Assembly (NCBI GenBank): GCA_947258795.1
Contig: CAMYJU010000003.1
Location: forward strand, 1 to 64,000
Reading direction: 5' to 3'
Length of the DNA: 64,000 bases
Origin: an uncultured Gammaproteobacteria bacterium
GTDB lineage: Bacteria > Pseudomonadota > Gammaproteobacteria > DRJJ01
Made by a program: the position numbers and the translations under genes
Part shown: one piece after another, positions 44,455 through 56,117 of the stretch
Numbering within the stretch: the first letter of the stretch is position 1
How the letters are laid out: the number at the start of each line of letters is the position of its first letter
The notes under the pieces: model-generated
Database searches by the model: none
Told to the model about the DNA's origin: nothing
The model's input: only the letters and a program-made list of their open reading frames with translations

Positions 44455-45177
44455 GTGTCTTATGTACGCGCCATATTCAACTGGCTGGGTTTTTTCATAA
44501 TTCTGGCAATGGATGCGATTGTTTTGACGCTGTTGCTGCCAGCACCCTATAGATGGCGTAATGCCTATAATGCCTTTACTGCACGTAGATTGCTGGCCTG
44601 TTTACGTGTTACCTGCGGTTTAAAGCACCGCATTACCGGTCTCGAGAATATCCCGGACACGCCCGTGGTGATCTTAAGTAATCACCAGTCCACCTGGGAG
44701 ACCATTGCCTACCAGGCCATCCTGCCACCGATGGTCTGGGTACTGAAACGCGAGCTGTTATGGATCCCAGGGTTTGGCTGGATATTACTAGCCATCAGGT
44801 CGATCGCCATCAACCGTTCAAAGGGCAGCAACGCGATGGAACAGCTCAAGATAAAAGGCAAGCAGCGCCTGAATGAAGGGATATGTGTCACCATCTTCCC
44901 CGAGGGCACACGCAAGCCCTGGGGTAAGCCAGGACGTTACAAACTAGGTGGTGCGGTGCTGGCTGAATATGCCGGTGTACCGGTATTACCGCTGGCCCAT
45001 AATGCCGGGTTTTTCTGGCCACGGCATTCACTGGCTAAAAAGCCGGGTACAGTGGATCTGGTCATAGGCAAACCTATCGATACTACCGGGCTGGACGCAA
45101 ACCAGATCAACAAGTTGGCAGAAACCTGGATTAAAGAAACAACGGCCAAGCTGACCCCGGATCAGGGCCAGGCCTGA
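44455..45177 (+). CDS. 1-acyl-sn-glycerol-3-phosphate acyltransferase-like protein
   Basis: 240 aa from GTG 44455, which has GAAGGA eight bases upstream; this is just past the gmhB stop. An N-terminal membrane helix (about 6-30) leads to the PlsC domain, with the acceptor motif SNHQSTWET (H-x4-E in place of H-x4-D, usual in this subgroup), and FPEGTRKPWGKPG. The location after gmhB suggests a role in lysophospholipid or lipid A acylation; the exact acyl acceptor is not certain. Confidence 0.9.
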   Translation: MSYVRAIFNWLGFFIILAMDAIVLTLLLPAPYRWRNAYNAFTARRLLACLRVTCGLKHRITGLENIPDTPVVILSNHQSTWETIAYQAILPPMVWVLKRELLWIPGFGWILLAIRSIAINRSKGSNAMEQLKIKGKQRLNEGICVTIFPEGTRKPWGKPGRYKLGGAVLAEYAGVPVLPLAHNAGFFWPRHSLAKKPGTVDLVIGKPIDTTGLDANQINKLAETWIKETTAKLTPDQGQA

Positions 45178-45195
45178 ACGGCAGAAATCTAAACG

Positions 45196-47625
<2,430 letters not shown>

Positions 47626-47638
47626 TTAAATCGAATCC

Positions 47639-48730
47639 CTATTGTACCACTTCTTTGACAATCCCGTGTTCCACGTGGAACCTCTTCCCATCGGCCTGTA
47701 CCAGCGCCTCAAGTATAAGTGGTTCGGCCTGTATCGTCGTGATAAAGGTCTGACAGCCCATCTGGCGAACCCAGTCCAGTAACAATCGCTGATTCTGTTG
47801 ATCGAGTTCAGCAGCCAGGTCATCGATCAGCAGGATACAGGCTTTTTGCTGGCTATGCTGGAAATGTTGCATCTGCGCCAGGATCAGGCAGATCACAAAC
47901 ATTTTCAGTTGTCCGCGCGATAAATAACTCTCAGCCGGAGTACCGCTAATCATAAACTCCAGGTTGGCTCGGTGCGGACCGCTACTGGTGGTCCCGGTTT
48001 CCAGGTCCCGCGAACGTTTTTCCTGAAGTGCGCCAGCTAACTCCAGAGTCGCTAACCAGCCAGGCCGATAGCGTATTTCGATGTCAGTATCGGTGAATAG
48101 TTGCCGGATAAAAGGATCGAGTTGAGTTTGCAGCTGCTGGATATACAGCTGTCTGAAATCATGCATTTTCTGTCCCCAGGCTAGCAGTTCAGGCTCCAGC
48201 GCCACGGCTATATCCTGTTGCCCGGTCCGTAATGCAGCATTTCGTTGTTTCAATGCCCGGTAATAGCGTCGCCAGCATTGATGGAACTCAGGTTCCACGT
48301 GGAACACACCCCAATCCAGATACTTTCTTCTGGCCGCGGGGCCATCTTCCAGTAATCGCTGACTCCCCGGTTGGATCAACTGTACCGGTAGTGAGCGGCT
48401 CAGCTCAGCCAGTGAATTAATATTCTGCTGGCGAATACGGATAATCTGGCTGCTTTCGGTCTTTTCCAGGCCTAATGGCCATTCCTGGTTGTGTTCATAC
48501 ACGCGACCGTATATGGCCAGTTTTGATTGACCAGTCTGTAAGATCCGCTTTAAATGATGTGTGCGGAACGATTTTGCCCGGCTAAGATAATAAATGGCCT
48601 CGAGGATGCTGGTTTTTCCGGCTGCATTAGCACCTGTAATCAGATTCAGGCTGGCAGCTGGCCTGATCTCGGCCTGCGCTATATTGCGGATGTGTTGAAT
48701 CGCAAGCTGTGTCAGTACACCATCGGCCAT
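47639..48730 (-). CDS. recF: DNA replication and repair protein RecF
   Basis: 363 aa. Walker A is GANAAGKTS and the following block is EAIYYLSRAKSFRT. The signature region SRGQLKMFVICLILAQ and Walker B ILLIDDLAAELD are present. It loads RecA at gaps with RecOR. Two identical parS-like 16-mers lie inside the coding sequence (47667 and 48291). Order and strand are those of the classical origin operon. Confidence 0.96.
   Translation of the reverse strand: MADGVLTQLAIQHIRNIAQAEIRPAASLNLITGANAAGKTSILEAIYYLSRAKSFRTHHLKRILQTGQSKLAIYGRVYEHNQEWPLGLEKTESSQIIRIRQQNINSLAELSRSLPVQLIQPGSQRLLEDGPAARRKYLDWGVFHVEPEFHQCWRRYYRALKQRNAALRTGQQDIAVALEPELLAWGQKMHDFRQLYIQQLQTQLDPFIRQLFTDTDIEIRYRPGWLATLELAGALQEKRSRDLETGTTSSGPHRANLEFMISGTPAESYLSRGQLKMFVICLILAQMQHFQHSQQKACILLIDDLAAELDQQNQRLLLDWVRQMGCQTFITTIQAEPLILEALVQADGKRFHVEHGIVKEVVQ
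47667..47682 (+). promoter_or_regulatory. parS-like centromere site 1, inside recF
   Basis: TGTTCCACGTGGAACC matches the chromosomal parS consensus (TGTTnCACGTGnAACA form) with one end base different. It is expected to bind ParB for origin segregation. Confidence 0.8.
48291..48306 (-). promoter_or_regulatory. parS-like centromere site 2, inside recF, inverted
   Basis: GGTTCCACGTGGAACA on the plus strand is the exact reverse complement of the first site, 624 bases away. The pair supports a functional ParB loading zone next to the origin. Confidence 0.8.
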
Positions 48731-48767
48731 AATCTGTAAGTGACAGAGCGCCTGCTATCTGTCTGAT

Positions 48768-49868
48768 CTACAGACGCATCGGCATGATTACATACTGACA
48801 ATCCTGATTATCGTCACTATAGATCAAGCAACTGCTGTTAGCGTCTGTCAGTGCGAAAATGACCTGTTCGGTGTCAATCGCGCCCAGGGCATCGAGGATA
48901 TAATTGACATTGAATCCGATTTCGATGGTCGGGCCGTCATAATCAATCGGCAGTTCATCCTCGGCCTCTTCCTGTTCCGGATTGTGGGCCTGTATGCGTA
49001 ATAAATTCGTATCGAATATCAGGCGTACACCCCGATATTTCTCATTTGACAAAATTGAGGTCCTGACCAGGGCCTTTTTGATGGTTTCCAGATCCAGGTT
49101 GATCAGTTTGTCACAGTCACTGGGAATCACGCGCTTGTAATCCGGAAACTTGCCGTCTATGAGTTTGGACGTGAAGCGCAGATTATCCATTTCGACGCGG
49201 ATATGGTTATTGCTGATCATGACGGAGACCATTTTGTCTGAATCTTCGAGCAGGCGATTCAGTTCCTGTATGCCTTTACGCGGCACGATCACTTGCGGGC
49301 TGTCATCGCTATCGATTTTCATCTTATGCTGGCTCATTGCCAGGCGATGGCCATCAGTGGCCACCGTGCGCAGACTGTCAGCATTCAGTTCAAACATCAG
49401 ACCGTTCAGATAATAGCGAACGTCCTGCTGGGCCATAGAAAAATGGGTTTTCTCGATCAGGTGTTTGAGTTCACGTTCCTGTATCTGGAAACGTTGTATC
49501 GAATGAATTTCATCGATCTGCGGAAATTCGCTGGCATCCAGTGTTGATAGGGTAAAGCGACTCTTACCTGATTTTAGGGCAATCTTCTCGCCCTTGAGTT
49601 GTATATCAAGCATGGATTCATCTGGAAGGGTTCGGCATATATCCACCAGCTTGCGTGCCGGTATGGTGATCATACCGTTCTCTGCCACGTCAACTTCAAA
49701 TGTCGCCAGTAATTCAACTTCCAGATCAGTTGAAGTCAGTGTGATCTGATTGTCCTGTGCCTGTACCAGGATATTGGACAATACCGGTAATGTCTGACGT
49801 CGTTCAACAACACCAATGACTGCCTGCAGTGGCTTGAGCAAGGTTTCGCGTTGAATTCGAAACTTCAT
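48768..49868 (-). CDS. dnaN: DNA polymerase III beta sliding clamp
   Basis: 366 aa, the normal length. The start MKFRIQRETLLKPLQAVIGV, the middle YYLNGLMFELNADSLRTVAT and the C-terminal QYVIMPMRL are typical. It forms the processivity clamp of Pol III. It lies between dnaA and recF, separated from dnaA by 226 AT-rich bases with DnaA boxes. Confidence 0.97.
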   Translation of the reverse strand: MKFRIQRETLLKPLQAVIGVVERRQTLPVLSNILVQAQDNQITLTSTDLEVELLATFEVDVAENGMITIPARKLVDICRTLPDESMLDIQLKGEKIALKSGKSRFTLSTLDASEFPQIDEIHSIQRFQIQERELKHLIEKTHFSMAQQDVRYYLNGLMFELNADSLRTVATDGHRLAMSQHKMKIDSDDSPQVIVPRKGIQELNRLLEDSDKMVSVMISNNHIRVEMDNLRFTSKLIDGKFPDYKRVIPSDCDKLINLDLETIKKALVRTSILSNEKYRGVRLIFDTNLLRIQAHNPEQEEAEDELPIDYDGPTIEIGFNVNYILDALGAIDTEQVIFALTDANSSCLIYSDDNQDCQYVIMPMRL

Positions 49869-50094
49869 CTATTTGTCCTTTTTATTAAATAATATTATTT
49901 ATTTAAAGTTTATTGTAGTTACTATTATATACACATAAGTCTGTGGATAAATAATTATTAGTTATATTTTTCAATTAGTTAAGTATTACTTATGGCCTTA
50001 AATCCCTGTGTATGAGTCTATAATGTCTTGTTTAAATCCTGTGGATAAAAGTTGAATAAGTTATTTTTTATAATTTTTAAACAGGTTATCCACA
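49869..50094. promoter_or_regulatory. dnaA-dnaN spacer with three DnaA boxes, candidate oriC
   Basis: Three perfect DnaA boxes: TGTGGATAA at 49942-49950 and 50040-50048 (reverse orientation), and TTATCCACA at 50086-50094 touching the dnaA stop. The rest is extremely AT-rich (for example 49885-49935 and 50050-50080), as in a DNA-unwinding element. This is a candidate origin, or dnaN promoter control by DnaA, or both. Confidence 0.7.
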
Positions 50095-51429
50095 TCATGT
50101 ACTCAGAAATCTTAACAAGCGTACATAATCTTCACGTATTCGCATATCGGTCTCACGTAATTCAGCGATTTTCCGATTTGCATGCAATACCGTTGTATGG
50201 TCACGACCCCCAAATGCATCACCGATTTCAGGTAAGCTGTGGTTAGTCAGCTCCTTGGCCAATGACATCGCAATCTGCCTTGGTCTGGCCACAGAACGGC
50301 TGCGCCGGGTAGATAACAGGTCATGTACCCGAAGTTTATAATATTCAGCGACCGTCTTCTGGATATTTTCGATGGTCACCAGGCGGTCCTGCAAGGCTAG
50401 CAAGTCCTTGAGCGCCTCGCGCGTGAACTCCAGATTAATGGCCTGGTTGGTGAAATGGGCATTGGCCATGACCCTGCGCAGTGCGCCCTCCAGTTCACGT
50501 ACATTCGAACGTATGCGCTTGGCAATGAAAAACGCGACATCATCCGGTAGATCGACATCGTTTTGCTGCGCCTTGCCTTTCAGTATCGCGACCCTGGTTT
50601 CCAATTCGGGCGGTTCAATCGCAACGGTCAGGCCCCAGCCGAAGCGGGATTTCAGGCGTTCCTCGAGGCCACTGACCTCTTTCGGATAGCGATCACAGGT
50701 TAGAATGAGTTGTCTTTGGCCTTCCAGTAATGCATTGAAGGTATGAAAAAACTCTTCCTGGGAGCGTTCCTTGCGCGCGAAAAACTGTATATCGTCAATC
50801 AGCAGGGCATCGACGGAGCGATAGAAGCGCTTGAAATCATTGATGGCATTATGTTGCAGGGCTTTGACCATATCAGCGACAAATCGCTCGGAATGCAAAT
50901 AAACAATTTTCGCATCCGGTTTCCGCTGCAACATTAAATTACCGATTGCATGCATCAAGTGGGTCTTGCCAAGGCCGGTGCCGCCATAGATGAATAGCGG
51001 GTTATACGCGCTGCCCGGATTTTCAGCGACCTGTAGCGAGGCCGCCCGGCCAAGCTGATTGGATTTACCTTCGACAAACGCGTCAAAGGTAAATTCGGGA
51101 TTCAGACCGCTTTTAAGCGGTTCGCTGGGTGTGTCCGCGGTTGGCCTGCCGGTGGATTCGGGTCTGGTCTGGGGCGCCTCCAGGCCGGCACTCCCCACTT
51201 CCAGTGTCAGGCGGGTCTGCTGGTTGCCGTCCAGCGCCTCGACGATGGTCGAGATCTGGTCGATAAAACTTTCGGAAACCTTGTCCAGGACAAAGTTGTT
51301 GGGAGCCAGCAGGCACAATTCTCCCTGTTTTTCAATAGCATGCAACGGCCTGATCCAGGTATTGAACTGCGTTTGCGGCAATTCATCCTGAAGTCGATCC
51401 AGGCATTGACTCCATAATGCAACAGTCAC
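50095..51429 (-). CDS. dnaA: Chromosomal replication initiator DnaA
   Basis: 444 aa from GTG 51429, which has GGGAG six bases upstream; a longer frame from 51486 lacks conserved sequence. Domain [21 protein letters not shown]. Domain II is a short linker. Domain III: Walker [11 protein letters not shown] and Walker [13 protein letters not shown]. Domain IV: the DnaA-box binding block [15 protein letters not shown]. It binds boxes in the spacers on both sides of the gene. Confidence 0.97.
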   Translation of the reverse strand: MTVALWSQCLDRLQDELPQTQFNTWIRPLHAIEKQGELCLLAPNNFVLDKVSESFIDQISTIVEALDGNQQTRLTLEVGSAGLEAPQTRPESTGRPTADTPSEPLKSGLNPEFTFDAFVEGKSNQLGRAASLQVAENPGSAYNPLFIYGGTGLGKTHLMHAIGNLMLQRKPDAKIVYLHSERFVADMVKALQHNAINDFKRFYRSVDALLIDDIQFFARKERSQEEFFHTFNALLEGQRQLILTCDRYPKEVSGLEERLKSRFGWGLTVAIEPPELETRVAILKGKAQQNDVDLPDDVAFFIAKRIRSNVRELEGALRRVMANAHFTNQAINLEFTREALKDLLALQDRLVTIENIQKTVAEYYKLRVHDLLSTRRSRSVARPRQIAMSLAKELTNHSLPEIGDAFGGRDHTTVLHANRKIAELRETDMRIREDYVRLLRFLST

Positions 51430-51510
51430 ACTTTGCTCCCGACACGATGGCTGGCGTTGGCTGGTCCTGATTTTGAACCGGACCATTCAGTCTACAGATG
51501 ATGCGCTATC

Positions 51511-51534
51511 TTATCCACAATCGCAGGTGGATAA
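51511..51534. promoter_or_regulatory. DnaA boxes in the dnaA-rpmH divergent spacer
   Basis: TTATCCACA (51511-51519) is perfect. GTGGATAAA (51528-51536 region) is a near-match in the opposite orientation. They lie between the divergent dnaA and rpmH genes and probably autoregulate dnaA or form part of the origin. Confidence 0.65.
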
Positions 51535-51636
51535 AATACTTTCTTTTTATATTGACGAGACACTGCTTTATCAGTAGGATTGCCGATTCCCTGGCGGCGG
51601 GGGATGCCGTGTATGTGAACAAGCCTGGTACTAGTC

Positions 51637-51771
51637 ATGAAAAGAACATTTCAACCAAGTGTATTAAAGCGTAAGCGAACGCATGGATTCCGTGCCCGCA
51701 TGAAAACCAAGGGTGGCAGGGCTGTGATCAGAGCACGTCGTGCCAAAGGCCGCGCCCGTCTGGCTCCCTGA
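51637..51771 (+). CDS. rpmH: 50S ribosomal protein L34
   Basis: 44 aa, very basic: [20 protein letters not shown], then [20 protein letters not shown]. Complete and typical length. First gene of the rpmH-rnpA-yidD-yidC-mnmE series, divergent from dnaA. Confidence 0.97.
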   Translation: MKRTFQPSVLKRKRTHGFRARMKTKGGRAVIRARRAKGRARLAP

Positions 51772-51826
51772 TAAACGCTGATAGTCAGGCTCGTCTGTGC
51801 AGGCAGGGCGGATCAGGTATGATTCC

Positions 51827-52192
51827 GTGACAGTTGCAAACAGACACCAGGCGTTCAAGCGATCCAGTCGCCTGCTTGGTCAATCTGACTTCCAGTTTGT
51901 CTTTTCCGGGGCAAGAAAACTGGCAAATCGCAGTTTTACGGTACTGATACGCAAGAACCAGTCCGAACACGCCCGCCTCGGTATGGCCATTTCCAAAAAA
52001 GTCGTACGCCGGGCCGTAGACCGGAACCTTATTAAAAGGTATGTAAGAGAGTGTTTTCGTCGTCAGAGCGCCCAAATGGATCACTTCGATATCGTCGTAC
52101 TGGCCCGTCAGGGTATTACTACACGCAATCGCCAGGAATTGGCTAACGATATAAACGAGCTATTTTCACGATTACTGATAAAAGATTCCTGA
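51827..52192 (+). CDS. rnpA: Ribonuclease P protein component
   Basis: 121 aa if GTG 51827 is used, which aligns with the usual start before ANRHQAFKRSSRLL; GTG 51797 gives 131 aa. The RNP motif region RLGMAISKKVVRRAVDRNLI with RYVRECFR is intact. It binds the RNase P RNA and 5' leader of pre-tRNA. 55 bases after rpmH, one base before yidD. Confidence 0.93.
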   Translation: MTVANRHQAFKRSSRLLGQSDFQFVFSGARKLANRSFTVLIRKNQSEHARLGMAISKKVVRRAVDRNLIKRYVRECFRRQSAQMDHFDIVVLARQGITTRNRQELANDINELFSRLLIKDS

Positions 52193-52193
52193 T

Positions 52194-52439
52194 ATGCGAA
52201 CCGTCCTGATAGCTTTGATCCGCTTGTATCGCCTGGTATTCAGTCCGTTTGTCGGCCAGCATTGCCGATTTCACCCCAGTTGCTCACATTATGCGGAAAC
52301 AGCAGTGCAGCGATACGGATTTCTGCGAGGTGGCTGGCTGGCCTTGCGCAGATTGCTACGTTGTCACCCGTGGAGTGACGGCGGTATCGATGAAGTACCG
52401 GAACGTCCCAACCTGAAGAATCATGTCGAGATAAAATAA
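52194..52439 (+). CDS. yidD: Membrane protein insertion efficiency factor YidD
   Basis: 81 aa. The typical block is FSPFVGQHCRFHPSCSHYA, then RGGWLALRRLLRCHPWSDGG, with the three conserved Cys. It is a peripheral membrane protein that assists YidC, whose gene follows after 2 bases. Confidence 0.95.
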   Translation: MRTVLIALIRLYRLVFSPFVGQHCRFHPSCSHYAETAVQRYGFLRGGWLALRRLLRCHPWSDGGIDEVPERPNLKNHVEIK

Positions 52440-52441
52440 AT

Positions 52442-54121
52442 ATGGATAACCAGCGACTCATACTATTTATTGCACTGAGTCTGGTCAGCCTGATGCTGTT
52501 CCAGGCCTGGGAAGAAGATTACGGCCAGGGAGCCGGTCTTGACCAGGGACCACTGACAGCCGAACAGGGAGAGGTTCCAGCTGTTGCAAGTGCGGGTCCG
52601 GGTGACGAGGAAATTCCGGCGGCCCCCACAGCACAAAAACCTGGAACCCCTGCGATCAGCGGGGAGAGCAACAAGATCGAGGGTCAGCAGCGCATCACAG
52701 TGCGCACCGATGTCCTGAATGTTGAACTGGATACGCGTGGCGGTGACATACGTGTGGTTGAGTTACTGCAGTTTCCTGAAAACCTGAAACAACCCGAAAT
52801 ACCAATCCGCCTGATGTCAGACACCGGTTCACGCCTGTTTGTGACCCAGACCGGATTTGCGTTGAACGAGTCCAGCAAGGGCATGGCACCCGATCACAAC
52901 ACGCTGTATCAATCGGTTGTCAGCCGTTACGCATTGAAGGAAGGCGAGGATCAGGTCAAGGTTGAATTGACCTGGCAATCAGACAACGGCGTGAAAGTGA
53001 CCAAGCAATATTTGTTCCATCGCGGCCGTTATGATATCGAACTGAAATACCTGGTCGAGAACAATGCCTCAAGGTCATGGAATGGCAGTTTTTACCGCCA
53101 GATGCAACGCACCCATTATGGTGAAGATAGCACCCCGATGTTTATCGTCACCTACATGGGCGGGGTCATCTACACTCCGGAAGAGAAATACGAAAAAATA
53201 GATTTCTCTGATATGCAGGAATCCAACTTGTTGCGCCAGAACATAGAAGGTGGCTGGGTTTCCATGATGCAGCATTATTTCCTGGGCGCCTGGATACCAG
53301 AGGCGGACAGTGAAAATACGTTCTATACGCGTTACCTGACCAAGACCTACCGTTACCTGATTGGCATGCAGTCCAATCTGGTCGAGATCGCACCGGGTAA
53401 CAGTCAGGAATTCAGCAGTACCTATTACGTCGGTCCGAAAGATCAGGATAGCTTGGAGGTCCTGGCCACCGGGCTGGAGCTGACGGTCGATTATGGTGTA
53501 CTGACCGTGATCGCAAAGCCGCTGTTCTGGTTGATGCAAAAACTGTACGGTATCTTCGGAAACTGGGGTTGGGCCATTATCTTCCTGACCCTGCTGGTCA
53601 AGCTGGTGTTCTACAAGCTGTCGGAGACCAGTTATCGTTCGATGGCCAATATGCGAAAACTGCAACCGCGCTTACAGGCGTTGAAGGAAAGGCATGGAGA
53701 TGACCGTCAGGCCATGAACCAGGCGATGATGGAAATCTATAAAAAGGAAAAGATCAATCCGCTGGGCGGTTGCTTACCGATACTGGTTCAGATCCCGGTA
53801 TTCATTGCGCTGTACTGGGTGCTGCTGGAAAGTGTCGAATTGCGTCAGGCACCGTTCATATTATGGATACATGACCTGTCGGCCAAGGATCCTTATTTTG
53901 TTCTGCCGGTGCTGATGGGTGTGTCCATGTTCCTGCAACAGAAACTCAATCCACAACCGCTGGATCCGATGCAGGCCAAGATCATGATGATGCTGCCACT
54001 CATATTCACGGTATTCTTCCTGTTCTTCCCGTCGGGCCTGGTCCTGTACTGGGTGGTGAACAATGCCTTGTCGATCTTGCAGCAGTGGGTGATTACCAAG
54101 CGTATTGCCGGAAATACCTGA
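52442..54121 (+). CDS. yidC: Membrane protein insertase YidC
   Basis: 559 aa. An N-terminal helix (about 5-20) is followed by a large periplasmic domain (about 80-340), and then the five-helix insertase core starting near LTVIAKPLFWLMQKLYG. The conserved KEKINPLGGCLPILVQIPVF and the cytoplasmic hairpin are present, with a short basic C-terminus. It inserts proteins with Sec or alone. Confidence 0.97.
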   Translation: MDNQRLILFIALSLVSLMLFQAWEEDYGQGAGLDQGPLTAEQGEVPAVASAGPGDEEIPAAPTAQKPGTPAISGESNKIEGQQRITVRTDVLNVELDTRGGDIRVVELLQFPENLKQPEIPIRLMSDTGSRLFVTQTGFALNESSKGMAPDHNTLYQSVVSRYALKEGEDQVKVELTWQSDNGVKVTKQYLFHRGRYDIELKYLVENNASRSWNGSFYRQMQRTHYGEDSTPMFIVTYMGGVIYTPEEKYEKIDFSDMQESNLLRQNIEGGWVSMMQHYFLGAWIPEADSENTFYTRYLTKTYRYLIGMQSNLVEIAPGNSQEFSSTYYVGPKDQDSLEVLATGLELTVDYGVLTVIAKPLFWLMQKLYGIFGNWGWAIIFLTLLVKLVFYKLSETSYRSMANMRKLQPRLQALKERHGDDRQAMNQAMMEIYKKEKINPLGGCLPILVQIPVFIALYWVLLESVELRQAPFILWIHDLSAKDPYFVLPVLMGVSMFLQQKLNPQPLDPMQAKIMMMLPLIFTVFFLFFPSGLVLYWVVNNALSILQQWVITKRIAGNT

Positions 54122-54186
54122 CGCACCCGGATAAGTAGCCCATAGTCCGGGGGCTTTCCAGAGTGTAATCGTCTATAACTGGCAAT

Positions 54187-55539
54187 ATGACCAACAACGA
54201 CACCATCGCCGCGATCGCCACCGCAACCGGCTATGGTGGTGTGGGTATCGTCAGACTATCCGGTAGCAACGCAATAGCAATCGCCCGGGCTGTAACCGAC
54301 AGTCAGTTACCGAAGCCACGTTTTGCGCATCTATGTGATTTTATCGGTGAGTATGGTGAGTTAGTCGACCAGGGCCTGCTTATCTATTTTCCGGGACCCA
54401 GTTCGTTTACCGGCGAGGACGTCATCGAGTTCCACGGACATGGCGGTCCGGTGGTGATGAACATGCTGCTGCAACGCTGCCTGCAACTGGGTGCACGCCA
54501 GGCCCGGGCCGGCGAGTTCAGTGAGCGGGCGTTTCTGAATGACAAGATGGACCTGGCCCAGGCCGAGGCGATCGCCGATTTGATTGAATCCTCGAGTGAA
54601 CAGGCGGCGCGTGCGGCCATGCGCAGTTTACAGGGCGTATTCTCGGAACGTGTCCATGCCCTGACCGAACAACTGATCCATACCCGCATGTATATCGAAT
54701 CGGCGATTGATTTTCCGGAAGAGGAAATAGATTTCATCGCAGATACACAGATTCAGCAGCAACTGGACAAGCTGTTGGAGAATCTGCAGGCGCTGCTGGC
54801 TTCCGCTCAACAAGGACACTTGCTGCAACACGGCATGACCGTGGTGATTGCCGGCCGCCCGAATGCCGGTAAGTCCAGCCTGATGAACAAGCTGGCACAG
54901 ACAGATCGATCCATCGTCACCGATATCCCGGGAACAACACGTGATATCGTGCGCGAGACCATCCAGCTTGACGGCATGCCGGTACACCTGATCGATACCG
55001 CAGGCCTGCGTCGCAGTGAAGACCGGGTTGAACAGATCGGTGTCGAGCGGGCCTGGGCGCAGATCAGCAGTGCCGACATGCTGATACTGATGATCGATAT
55101 CAATGACCAGGACGAACAACAGGATGCCATGATCGAGTCCCAACTACCCGCTGGGTTGCCGGTGACGCGGGTCTATAACAAGATAGACCTGGCAGACCAT
55201 AGTGCTGCAATCGAACAGCCAGACAAACAAACAGCGATTTATTTATCCACCCGGACAGGCGAAGGACTGGAGTTGTTACGTGAACATATCAAGACACGTA
55301 GTGGATTCCATACCGCAGAGGCCGGTGATTTCAGTGCCAGGACTCGGCATCTGCAGGCGCTGAAGGATGCCGAAACCCGTATCCATGCAGCCAGAATGCA
55401 AATCCAGAGCAGCAAAGCGGGTGAGCTGGCTGCTGAAGAACTGCGACTGGCGCAACAGCTGTTAGCTGAAATAACCGGTGAATTCAGCAGTGACGATCTG
55501 CTCGGCAGAATATTTTCGAATTTTTGTATTGGTAAGTAA
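54187..55539 (+). CDS. mnmE: tRNA modification GTPase MnmE
   Basis: 450 aa. The tetrahydrofolate-binding N-terminus (TIAAIATATGYGGVGIVRLS) leads to the G domain, with GRPNAGKSSLMN, DIPGTTRD and DTAGLRR. NKID is present, and the C-terminal FCIGK cysteine motif is intact. With MnmG it makes the cmnm5 modification at wobble U34. Here mnmG is about 5 kb downstream, separated by unrelated genes. Confidence 0.97.
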   Translation: MTNNDTIAAIATATGYGGVGIVRLSGSNAIAIARAVTDSQLPKPRFAHLCDFIGEYGELVDQGLLIYFPGPSSFTGEDVIEFHGHGGPVVMNMLLQRCLQLGARQARAGEFSERAFLNDKMDLAQAEAIADLIESSSEQAARAAMRSLQGVFSERVHALTEQLIHTRMYIESAIDFPEEEIDFIADTQIQQQLDKLLENLQALLASAQQGHLLQHGMTVVIAGRPNAGKSSLMNKLAQTDRSIVTDIPGTTRDIVRETIQLDGMPVHLIDTAGLRRSEDRVEQIGVERAWAQISSADMLILMIDINDQDEQQDAMIESQLPAGLPVTRVYNKIDLADHSAAIEQPDKQTAIYLSTRTGEGLELLREHIKTRSGFHTAEAGDFSARTRHLQALKDAETRIHAARMQIQSSKAGELAAEELRLAQQLLAEITGEFSSDDLLGRIFSNFCIGK

Positions 55540-55685
55540 TTGTATTTGTTGGAGTATGTGTTTAGACAGTGTTTAATTGTAAATTTTATTAATCAGTACT
55601 TGCTTATATTAATTTTTGCTTATACACTGATGCACGTACTTAACAGATTGTTTTAATAATTTACTAACATAAAACGGAGTTCATC

Positions 55686-56003
55686 ATGAAAAAGATTTTT
55701 GCAATGGTTGCACTGGTAGCCGCTACCGCTTTCACCGCTTCTTCTGCCAGCGCATGGTGGGGTGGTAATCCTTGGAATGGTTACAACAACGGCTATGGCA
55801 ACGGCTATGGCAATGGTACAGGTAACTTTTCTTTTGGCATGAATGGTAACGCCAATAGCAACATGTATGGAAATGGTTATAACGGTTACAATGGTTATGG
55901 CAATCCTTACTATGGTGGTCATGCACCTTACGGTTATGGCTACGCTCCTGCTCCTTACGGTTATGCTCCTGCACCGGCTGCTCCAGCAGCACCTGCCAAG
56001 TAA
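55686..56003 (+). CDS. Sulfur globule-like secreted Gly/Asn/Tyr-rich protein
   Basis: 105 aa. A Sec signal (MKKIFAMVALVAATAFTASS, cleaved after ASA) is followed by a mature part beginning WWGGNPWNGYNNGYG. It has GYGNG repeats, then PYGYAPAP-type repeats and a PAAPAAPAK tail. Composition, repeats and length resemble envelope proteins of periplasmic sulfur globules in purple and colourless sulfur bacteria. ACGGAG precedes the ATG and a strong terminator follows, as for an abundant structural protein. Sulfur storage is inferred; an unrelated glycine-rich envelope protein is the alternative. Confidence 0.72.
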   Translation: MKKIFAMVALVAATAFTASSASAWWGGNPWNGYNNGYGNGYGNGTGNFSFGMNGNANSNMYGNGYNGYNGYGNPYYGGHAPYGYGYAPAPYGYAPAPAAPAAPAK

Positions 56004-56040
56004 GTCGGGTAGTATCCAGGCGGAACATTCGGTTCCGCAT

Positions 56041-56077
56041 AAAAGGGGGCGGGTTCACTCGCCCCCTTTTTTTATGA
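56041..56077 (+). terminator. Strong terminator after the sulfur globule-like gene
   Basis: AAAGGGGGCG pairs with CGCCCCCTTT around a short loop, followed by a run of T. Confidence 0.9.
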
Positions 56078-56117
56078 TTGTTAAAATGTTTCCTGGTATA
56101 GGATCGGACTGCACTAT

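Noticed and set aside
55770-55990. Short direct repeats that could suggest a CRISPR or tandem-repeat locus
   Set aside because: They are in-frame codon repeats of the Gly/Asn/Tyr-rich secreted protein, with no spacers.
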